Of a stretch of 39,940 nt of DNA, positions 22,527 through 31,500 are shown in pieces (the first letter of the stretch is position 1; every line of letters starts with the position of its first letter). The notes beneath the pieces were generated by a model, which did not search any database, had not been told where the DNA came from, and was given only the letters and a program-made list of their open reading frames with translations. This DNA is from a virus. Both the position numbers and the translations under genes were made by a program. Where the stretch lies: the IMG/VR virus record IMGVR_UViG_3300031857_000478, positions 1 through 39,940 of that record. The stretch is one strand, 5' to 3'.

Positions 22527-22665
22527 ACCGTCCTTGGGAACGGTAAGCTTTCTTGTAATTTTTAGACTTCTTAGATCTTGAAGTCTTTGTCTTAGCATGA
22601 ACACCAGGTCTAGAAACTTTAGGCTTGATGTATGCTTTTACTGTTGCTGTTGTTGCCTTTGCCAT
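22525..22665 (-). CDS. 46-aa basic protein, crAss-type
   Basis: A short minus-strand frame encodes 46 residues, MAKATTATVKAYIKPKVSR onward, with PGVHAKTKTSRSKKSKNYKK and the end YRSQGR. It is very rich in Lys, Arg, Ser and Thr (about 12 Lys) and has almost no acidic residues, as in a nucleic-acid- or capsid-binding peptide. The RPGVHAKTKTS pattern is one I recall from short genes beside virion genes in Bacteroidota phages. It lies 7 bases after the start-distal end of the large protein gene and precedes the terminator. A virion or DNA-condensing role is inferred. Confidence 0.72.
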   Translation of the reverse strand: MAKATTATVKAYIKPKVSRPGVHAKTKTSRSKKSKNYKKAYRSQGR

Positions 22666-22672
22666 TGTTTAT

Positions 22673-25600
22673 TTATTTAAGATTTTGGAATTGTTCATCT
22701 CTTCTTAATGCCCATATAGGAGATAGGTTCTTACCTTTGATACCATAGATACTTAATATGTGATTCCATAATTTATAGTCCCCTTCTTCTTGCCATGGAT
22801 ATGGTCCAGCCTCCTGACGGTAAACTGCTTTCTCACTACCTGTTGCCATGTAACCTAAATCTGCAATTATCTTTAAGTACAGACCAATAGTAGGACCAAA
22901 TGCAATTGAGGTAGCATCACCATACTTATACCATTCTTCTAGTCCACCAACCCATGGTAATGGAATGAAAGATTGGTTCTCTCTCTTAGTTGCAATTAAC
23001 TGATATAACATGTGATTACCTAACCAACCAAAATATCCATAGTCTTCTTCTCTCTTAGCTAGCTTTTTAAATCTGTCTTCATCTTGTGGATCCCAACCAA
23101 ACAAGAATGTAATAGCCATTGCCATTAATGCAAGTGTCATACCTTCAGTAACCATTTTTCTAAAAGCAGCCTTTTCTTCTTTTGACATTGCATTCCAGTA
23201 TGCACCACCTGATCTTAATGTTTTGTACATAGCTTGAATACCGGCTATATAATATCCTTTTACAGGAGAACCCGCTTCCCAGTTATATACATGACCCCAG
23301 CGGTTATTTTTAGATAAGTCTGTCTGGAATCTGTTTAAGAACATACCTGTAGCAAACTTCTTATAGAAAGTAAATAGTCTATATAGAATAAACTTTTCAG
23401 CTTGTGGTGAATCTAGTTCATCCATAGAACCATTAAGTCTTTTCTGTACATAGTGGATCTTGAGTTTGTAATCATTGAACTTTGTATTTCTTGATATAAC
23501 AAGCTCTTGTCCTTCTGTAAGTCTGGCTGTAGGTTTAATTTTGTTCTTAGCTGCAAGTTCTTCAACAGACATACTGTATTTTTTAGCTATAGCTTCTAAA
23601 GTTTCATTAGCTGCAACAGTATGATCAATATATCTGTTACCCCATTCAGGATTAATTCCTTGTTTAAGGACTATTTCTTTTTTATCATTAAGTTCCCAAG
23701 CATCAATATACTTAATCTTTTTTACAGAACCATCTGGCTGTATCTGTTCTATTTCCTTGTGGTACATCATACCACCCATAACTTGAAAAGCACCTTCAAC
23801 CTCCATTAGTTTTCTAGCATCATATGCCCAAGTTACATCAAACATATCTCTAATAAAACTTCTGGTGGCTGATTTACCATAGTCTTTTTCTACTTTACCT
23901 ATGACAGGATCAAACATATCTATAAGTTGTAGGTTAAGTGACTTAGCTCCTTTCTTATAAATACCTCCTCCAGTAAAACCTGCAAGCTCAATAGCTGATT
24001 GATATGCCCACATTCTACCTGAGGCAAATGATATAGGGTTATAGTAAGTACCTGCCGCAGCCTCAATAGAGTTCTGAACAATCATACCAAATCTGTTTTT
24101 TACTGCAGACACCAAGTCAAATGCAATAAAAGATCTACTTGCATTACTCATTAAAGTATTAGCAAACTTAATCCATCCTGGATACTCTGACTCCCAAGCA
24201 CTGTTCTTCTGACCATAGAATGTTTTTTCTATAAAATAATCCAAAGCTGCAGCTCTTCTGTTATCTCCAGCATTAAGGAATGCAAGGACTCCTTTGTTCT
24301 TAGCTATCTGCTTACTAGCTCTATTAAGATCTTTGATAGCATTATCTGGATCATTAAGAACAGATCTTAGTGTTTCACCTTTAGCTTTTTCTTTTATTAG
24401 TACTCCCTGTTTATTAAGTGAATAGTTATACATAAACATTGCACTTAATACATCTGTAGAAACTTCATTAAGTTCCATTTTATATAAACCGTCAACTGGT
24501 ATTCTTGCTATAGGTTGTCCCTCTAAGTCAGTTGATACCAATAATGTATTAGGATTAAAGTTTATACCAAAGTTTTGGTAATCATCTTTTCTTTTTGCAA
24601 AAGGAGCTTTAACAGCTTCCCATACAGCACTACCTTTTTCTTTAATGTTTTCTGTTGCTTTACCAGATTTAATTAACTCTAAATTACTAGCTTTTCTTCT
24701 TCTTGGTAAATCAAGATAAAGTTTAGATGAGCCTGGTCTATTCTCCTGCATCTTTAACATATACTCAGTAACTTTATCTAGCAATTGTTTCATAGCAGGA
24801 TTAGTTATAGCTTGAGCATATTCTTCATCCATATACTTACGATCATAAGCACTATTAGGATCACCTGGTTTATACTCTCTTGGAAGATAGTTACCATCAT
24901 TATCTATAATAGTTCCTACATACTTTTTCTTAGCCTCAGCATCAAATGGTACAGTAAAGAACTGTTCTTTGACTCTTTGGTAAGAATACTTAGGTCCCGG
25001 AACTCCATTAATTACTAATGGTTGTTTAGTAACTGGGTGAACTAAAGTAGTTTTCTTGTAATGTTTTTCATCTACAGGTTTTACTGAAGTCCACATTCTA
25101 GTTCTAAACCACTTATCTTCTTTCTGTTTAGTACTATTATTCCATACTTTCTTTTTGTAATGGTTATTCTCAAACCACTCTGCAAACTCTGGATTAAGTT
25201 CCATTGCTGTATATAAATCTTCAGAATTTATCCAGTCATCAGCATTCTCCAATGTTATGTGAGGAACTTCTGTATCACCTAGCATGTTATTAAATGCTAT
25301 ATAGTAATATTCAGTAGGGGTTTTTTGAGTCAAGCCTCTTAAGTCCGCAAATAATTCTTTTAGTTTTTTAAACTCTGCTTCTGATAAACCTAACTCATTT
25401 CTTCTTGCTGTAAGTTCATCATAATCAGTCTGTTCTGTAGGAGACAAATCATATCCAGCAGCAAGTCTTTCTTCATATGCTTTTACTCTATCAGCTTCCT
25501 CAGCAAGTAAACCAGACTTTGTATCTATCTTACCTTCTAATTCAGTTATCTTTTCTTCAATGTCTTTCATTAGTTTAAACTGCTCAGGTTTATATTCCAA

Positions 25601-28504
25601 AGCATTTGTCTGACCATTTCTATCAGTAACCAAATTAGATAATGCAAATCTTTGACGGTAAAGATCAGCTAGTTCAGTAGCAATAGCAGACTTTTTACTC
25701 TTACTTGTAAGAGTTTTTATCTCTGTCATTATCTGATCTCTACTCTCATAATAATCTGGAGTGTATGCAATTCTAAAGTTTCTTTCTTCAAACTTTTCTA
25801 AAGCCTTTTGAAACTCTTCAGGATTGGATTCCATTGTAATTTTTCTGGCCGCTAGATCCTGAACAAAAGCATCCAAGTCAGTTTGTACTTTCTCTTCATT
25901 AGGAATGTACTCATAGAACTTACTAGACTGTCTTCTATATTCTAACCTAACTAAAACTTTCTGAAGCTCTTCACCGGTTTTAGGTTGACCTTTGCTGTCA
26001 TATATTTGAAACAACTCATTATATCTCTTCTGTGCTTCATCAGCCTCAGTAAAGGTATAGATGTCATCCATGGTTGTAAAGTCACGGCTTTTATATACAA
26101 TCATTTCACCAAGAGCTTTTTGTCTTTCAAGATAAGCCTCAGTAGCTATAGTAGCTGGTATAGTTTCCATTTCTTTTGTAAATGGATTTCTTATCTTATT
26201 TTCTTGCTTCCATATTTCCTGTACAGCATAATACTCAGGAACTTTTTCCTGATGCATATATTTCTTTTCCCACTCCCATTTTCTGGTAAGAACATCTTTC
26301 ATTGCAACCTTATCACCTTTCTCTTGAGCTTGTTGAAATTCATATTCAAATCTATCTCTGTCAGCTCTCCAACCATTACCAAATTTGCTTTTTATTTTAT
26401 AAACTTCAAATTCTTCAAACTCTCCTTTTTCATTTGTGCTTCCTATTTTGTCAACAGAAAGTAATGCTTGCCCAGATCTTTCAATATTAGTCGGGTTTAA
26501 ACCAGCTGCCTGCATTAATGGTATAAGAGTTTCAAGCATATCTGTTTCCTCTCTTAAACTAACTTGCTCAGCATCAGATAACTTGGTCTTCATGTATCTA
26601 ACAAAGCTACCAAGAGGATCATCAATAGACATATAAGGATTTAACATAGACTCAAGAAAACCAATGTCTTCTGCAGTACCTTCAATCCAACTATTTAATG
26701 ACTCTCTAGTAAGTCTTTTTTGATAATATTCACCCACCTCTCTAACAAGTTCAGCACCTCTGGCTGGATTAATTCCAGGACCTAGTTCTTTTACAGTTAA
26801 AGTCTTGCCATCAGGATTAGATATAATCTTTTCTATAAGTTCATCTATCTGTGCTTGTGGTATTTTATCTAATTTAAGATAAGTGTTTATCCTTTCTTTT
26901 AGTCTTTGTTCAAGTTCATCTTGCATAAATGCAGTGTTGTCTTGCATAAACTGAAGAGCATATTCTTTTCTAAGTTCTTTAACTTTATCTCTAGCAACAG
27001 AAACTATATCAGATATATCAGATACTTCTTTAACAAACTCATTGGTTCTAGACAAACCTATAGTTTTCTTTATTGCTTTTAGAAATCTATCCTGTCTAGC
27101 TAAGAAGTCATTAAAGTATGAGACTTTTGATATACCATCATCAGTAAGATAACTGTTGTTGTTTTCCATTTCATTTAAGATGTTCTCTATCTTAGTAGTA
27201 AACACCTTTACCTGAGATAAACTTTCAACAAGTGCAGTAGCTCTTACTCTAAATTCTTCTTGTTGAGCTTGTAATGCTTCTGCCACATCTTCAACAGGAA
27301 TATCTTTTACATCAACATTCTGGTATCTAGATAAAAAACCTTTTAAGTTATTAAGTATAGCAAGACCACCCTCTCCAACAAGTTCTTTCTTTAATCTTCC
27401 AGAGTTCTTTAGTACTTGAATTTGATACTTAGCCTCAGCATATGTTTCATTGATAGCATTCTGCAAGTTTTTAGTGCTTACATTCTGAAGTGCATCAACT
27501 AGATCATCAAACTCATTCTTCATTTCAGCATAGTCTGTCTCATCAAACTTAAGATTAGCTATCTTAATGTCCTCAAACAATAACATGTCTGTAAGCTGAT
27601 CTATAGTTGTATCTGACTTGAGTTCTTTTACAGAAATAACTTTGGATATTTTTCGGAAGAGTTCTTTTATAGCATACACAAGCATGCTGATAAAGTTATT
27701 AAACTCCGGATCCTGTTGCTGAAGCTTATTGATTTTGTTCTCAGCATCTCTTTCAAGAGATCTAACAAGAACCTCTTCCATAAATCTATCAGACTCAAAC
27801 TGCAGATTAGGATATAGAGCCTTCACTTGCTCAATAATACTTTGGCCGGTAGCTGTAAGCTTAGCTTTATTATATAGATTATTAAATAACTTATTGTTTT
27901 GGATTGATATACCTTTGATTAAAGGGTGAGCAAACTCATGGATCATTGTACCCATATTAGCTTTACCTTTAACTAAATATACCATGTTACCATAGTAAAA
28001 CCCTGGTTGATTTTTATATGGTGTGCTTGTTCCAGAAAGAGTATCAATAGCCTCTTGTTCTGTGATATATTGGTAAGGAACTCCTAGAGTTAGCATTAAC
28101 TTTTCACCAAGAGAGTTAAGAACTCTTTCTGCTCTCTCCTGACTTACATCTTCTTTGTTAAATTCAAATGGAACTATGTCTGGCTTAGATCTTTCTGGTA
28201 AGTAATCTGGTCTAAGATATGCATTCTCTTTATAAAAGATACCTTTGAAAGCATCTATCTGATGGAACATTTCTTTGTTAGGTAAAGCTCTGGTTCCACC
28301 AAACTCTGGAGTAAATAACCGGCCTTCAATACCATATTTCTCATTAGCATACTTTGACCACTTAGAGTTGTAATCCAAAAACTTTTTAAAGTCTTGGATA
28401 TTGAGGTACTTATCTACAATACCTAATGATCTCATGTTGGCTTTAGTAGAAGCTTCAGAGGACTTAAATCTTAAATTTTTATTTACACATGCAGACCTTG
28501 CCAT
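22673..28504 (-). CDS. Giant virion cargo protein with zincin and LysM motifs
   Basis: The 1943-aa protein follows the RNA polymerase gene by 10 bases and is probably its virion companion. Near the N-terminus TMIHEFAHPLIKG gives a zinc-binding HExxH (H189, E190, H193), with a possible third ligand in FMEEVLVRSLERD (E243/E244), typical of zincins. The middle is long, helical and partly coiled coil. A LysM-type peptidoglycan-binding unit lies at about 1628-1672 (NETLEAIAKKYSMSVEELAA, then LTEGQELVIS). Near 1785 a hydrophobic helix, MTLALMAMAITFLFGW, could cross a membrane. The order peptidase-like, coil, LysM, hydrophobic helix fits a protein that is injected through the envelope. In crAss-like phages two or three such large proteins are packed with the vRNAP. 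The exact role is inferred. Confidence 0.82.
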   Translation of the reverse strand: MARSACVNKNLRFKSSEASTKANMRSLGIVDKYLNIQDFKKFLDYNSKWSKYANEKYGIEGRLFTPEFGGTRALPNKEMFHQIDAFKGIFYKENAYLRPDYLPERSKPDIVPFEFNKEDVSQERAERVLNSLGEKLMLTLGVPYQYITEQEAIDTLSGTSTPYKNQPGFYYGNMVYLVKGKANMGTMIHEFAHPLIKGISIQNNKLFNNLYNKAKLTATGQSIIEQVKALYPNLQFESDRFMEEVLVRSLERDAENKINKLQQQDPEFNNFISMLVYAIKELFRKISKVISVKELKSDTTIDQLTDMLLFEDIKIANLKFDETDYAEMKNEFDDLVDALQNVSTKNLQNAINETYAEAKYQIQVLKNSGRLKKELVGEGGLAILNNLKGFLSRYQNVDVKDIPVEDVAEALQAQQEEFRVRATALVESLSQVKVFTTKIENILNEMENNNSYLTDDGISKVSYFNDFLARQDRFLKAIKKTIGLSRTNEFVKEVSDISDIVSVARDKVKELRKEYALQFMQDNTAFMQDELEQRLKERINTYLKLDKIPQAQIDELIEKIISNPDGKTLTVKELGPGINPARGAELVREVGEYYQKRLTRESLNSWIEGTAEDIGFLESMLNPYMSIDDPLGSFVRYMKTKLSDAEQVSLREETDMLETLIPLMQAAGLNPTNIERSGQALLSVDKIGSTNEKGEFEEFEVYKIKSKFGNGWRADRDRFEYEFQQAQEKGDKVAMKDVLTRKWEWEKKYMHQEKVPEYYAVQEIWKQENKIRNPFTKEMETIPATIATEAYLERQKALGEMIVYKSRDFTTMDDIYTFTEADEAQKRYNELFQIYDSKGQPKTGEELQKVLVRLEYRRQSSKFYEYIPNEEKVQTDLDAFVQDLAARKITMESNPEEFQKALEKFEERNFRIAYTPDYYESRDQIMTEIKTLTSKSKKSAIATELADLYRQRFALSNLVTDRNGQTNALEYKPEQFKLMKDIEEKITELEGKIDTKSGLLAEEADRVKAYEERLAAGYDLSPTEQTDYDELTARRNELGLSEAEFKKLKELFADLRGLTQKTPTEYYYIAFNNMLGDTEVPHITLENADDWINSEDLYTAMELNPEFAEWFENNHYKKKVWNNSTKQKEDKWFRTRMWTSVKPVDEKHYKKTTLVHPVTKQPLVINGVPGPKYSYQRVKEQFFTVPFDAEAKKKYVGTIIDNDGNYLPREYKPGDPNSAYDRKYMDEEYAQAITNPAMKQLLDKVTEYMLKMQENRPGSSKLYLDLPRRRKASNLELIKSGKATENIKEKGSAVWEAVKAPFAKRKDDYQNFGINFNPNTLLVSTDLEGQPIARIPVDGLYKMELNEVSTDVLSAMFMYNYSLNKQGVLIKEKAKGETLRSVLNDPDNAIKDLNRASKQIAKNKGVLAFLNAGDNRRAAALDYFIEKTFYGQKNSAWESEYPGWIKFANTLMSNASRSFIAFDLVSAVKNRFGMIVQNSIEAAAGTYYNPISFASGRMWAYQSAIELAGFTGGGIYKKGAKSLNLQLIDMFDPVIGKVEKDYGKSATRSFIRDMFDVTWAYDARKLMEVEGAFQVMGGMMYHKEIEQIQPDGSVKKIKYIDAWELNDKKEIVLKQGINPEWGNRYIDHTVAANETLEAIAKKYSMSVEELAAKNKIKPTARLTEGQELVISRNTKFNDYKLKIHYVQKRLNGSMDELDSPQAEKFILYRLFTFYKKFATGMFLNRFQTDLSKNNRWGHVYNWEAGSPVKGYYIAGIQAMYKTLRSGGAYWNAMSKEEKAAFRKMVTEGMTLALMAMAITFLFGWDPQDEDRFKKLAKREEDYGYFGWLGNHMLYQLIATKRENQSFIPLPWVGGLEEWYKYGDATSIAFGPTIGLYLKIIADLGYMATGSEKAVYRQEAGPYPWQEEGDYKLWNHILSIYGIKGKNLSPIWALRRDEQFQNLK

Positions 28505-28514
28505 ATCATATTAA

Positions 28515-31500
28515 TTATTCTCCTAAAAATGGATTAGTACAGTTATTATCTAGATCATCAGAGTCATCCTCCTCAGTATCTTTTCTCTCAGTAAAGTTAG
28601 TTAAATTTCCATCAACAGCTGTAGGTTGAGTAGCTTCAATAATTTCAAACTCTATTGCTGCTGCACCATCTTTAAATCTGTCTATAACATCAACATCTTC
28701 AGCTCTCCATCCTTCTTTATTCCAACTACCTTTCCATCCCGGAGACCCTTTAGGATGTATTGCAGTTACCCTTGCTAAAATATTTTTAGTACTTCCGTCT
28801 GCAGATTCACCAAAGTGTTTAATTATGTCTCCTACTTTGATAGCATACTTAGCCATTTCACTTTCACTTCTGGTAGTTCTGGTTCTAAAACCTGCTTCTA
28901 TCATATCAATAGAATGTGGATTTGAACCAAGAGCTTTTATAGCTTCAGCATTAGCAGTCACTAGAGAACCAAAAGATTCAATTCCTGATACCTTATTCTG
29001 TGGTATATTAGCTACAGGAGTACTCACAGGAGCTGTAGGTTGAGTAGTACCAACTAACTTATCAAAGTTTTCATTAAATACTATATTAGAAGGTATTGGT
29101 CCAGCAGCATTAAACATATCTGCCATTTCTTGACCTGTGTAACCATTAAGATTAGTTGCTGAATAATCAGATACTAAAAATTCTTTAGTTGGATTTTGTT
29201 TAGCATACTCATATAGCTTCTTAATACCTTCTGTTATTTCTTGAGGAGTTTTACTTCTTTTCTTTCCAGGAGCTGTTACAGTAGTTATACCCCATGCTTT
29301 TCCTGAATCAGAAAGTTTATTATCCATTTTTTCACCCTGTTTAACACCAGCAATATTATATGCAACTAATGCTGCACCTCCGGTTCCTTTAGCAGGATTA
29401 CCATTAATACCCAATGGGTTGCTACCAAATACAAATATTTGATTAGGTTGTAAACCAGTTACTTTTCCAGAATAAGTTTTTCTTACAGTAGGTTCAACAG
29501 GTTCTTCTCCAAATAAACTTAACTGAGTACCTGGTGTAGGTCCTTCTTCATCTGTTTCACTTTGTTCTTTTACAAGCTCATTGTAAATAAGTATCTGAGC
29601 AATAGCAAAGTTTGCAGTCTTTCTCTCTTTTATTTTAGTTTTTTCATTATACTGAGGATACTTAATTAAAAAGTCTTTTAAGAACTCTCTTGACTTATCT
29701 GCAGTTTCTTTTGCACTTTCAAGTGATTCATCAATTTTTGATAATTCACCAAAGAATTCTATTATCTGGTCTTCATCATAAGATGATTGTATAAACCCTG
29801 GTGCAACCTCATTTGCAAGTTTAAGTGCTTCAGGAGATAATCTTCTGTTACCAGCTTCACTAAGTTTTTCAGCATCAAGCATGTATGACTTGAATGGAGT
29901 TTTAACTTGTGTAAGTCTATCAAATATAATTTGGAAAGCATTGTTATTCATGTAGTTATCTGAGAACACTTTAGAAGCATACTTCATTATAGTATTATAC
30001 TTATCTACAGGAAGAGCTGAATTAAATCCATATTTAGACTTACCTACACCATGCTGGTATACCATCATCTGTGGAAACAAAGAAAAGACATCACTGATAA
30101 CTTTATTTGATATTGGGTCTTCTACTTTTCTAATATTTGGATCAGCAAGTTGTTTTATATTCTGTACATATATCTGAGCCTCCGATCCTGAGATAATTTT
30201 TCTGTCATTAAGAGTCAACATATTATCACCAGTCTTACTTGGTACTCTTGATATTTGTTCTAGTATTGGGAACTGTGCTTTTAATTGCGGGAAGTTTTTA
30301 ATGATACCCATTACTTTATCAGTATATGAGTGCTCATTGTCTTTCATAATGATAGCTTTATTGAATGTATTCATAAGAGCTCTATCTGCAATAAACTTCT
30401 CAAATTCTTGAATTGTTTTTTCAGGTGTCTCTTGAGATGGTATAACTTGATCAAGTTTAGCTCTAATCTTAGTTATAATTTTCTTATGTGTTCCTGATAA
30501 AACTCTGTTTCTCTCAATGTAGTTTAAGATATCAAGAGTTTCTTTTTTGTATTTAGCTCTCCACTCTGGAGTTTTTGCAGTAGCAATATCTTGAACATTA
30601 TCTAATCTATCAGCAAGCTTGATTACTAAAGCATAGCTACTCATACCTGCCATCTTTTGAGCAAGGTATTTATCTTTACCTATTTCATCAGCCTTTTCTT
30701 TATCTGTAGTTAGCTCTTTAACAAGAGATGCTGTAAGACCACCGAATAATTTTTCAAGCTCTTCATAAGTTGTATCTGTATCTTCTACAGTGTCATGTAG
30801 TAGAGCAGCATTAATTAATGCATCAATGTTCTTTGATTTTTTAAATGCAAGTACTGAATTTGCAACACTCACTGGATGAAGGACATATGGTTTTCCACCA
30901 GCTCTAGTTTGTCCCTCATGTTTCATTGCTGCAAACTCTAAAGCTTTGCTAATGAGATTGTCCATATTCTCATTAAATTCAGCTTTAGGTGATGCATAAA
31001 TATTTCTTAAGTATTCTCTCTCTATGACAAACTTTATAAAGCTTGTTTTATCTGGGAAAAGATTATCAACTTCTCTAAATGTCTTCAGACCTCTCTTAAA
31101 GTAAGAGTTGTCTAATGCATTATTCTTACCAAGATATAGGTTGTTATCATAATCAGATTCAATTAGATCATAGTTAACAGATATGCCTGTTATTGTTCCT
31201 TCTGCATCTTTATTTATAATTACATCTTTCTCTTGGGAGTTATTAGTAGTAACTTTATATCCTCTATAATCATCAGGTCTATTACTTATCTTACCATTGG
31301 AGTCTATAATATTAGACATGTAGTTCTGGTAGATAAAGTTGATCATGGCATTCTTATATTCATCTATGAATCTAGAAGCACCATCTTTACCTTGACCAAA
31401 GTTAGCTTTGATAAGATCAGCATTTAATCTAATCTTAGACAATATAAAATCATTAAGTGATGTGTTGTCTCTTAACTTAAATAATGGGTTAAGCATAGAC

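Noticed and set aside
25985-26464. A 159-aa plus-strand hydrophobic frame inside the 1943-aa gene
   Set aside because: It is rich in Phe, Leu, Ser and Ile as expected from reading Lys/Glu-rich coding sequence backwards, and would require a gene wholly inside another on the opposite strand.
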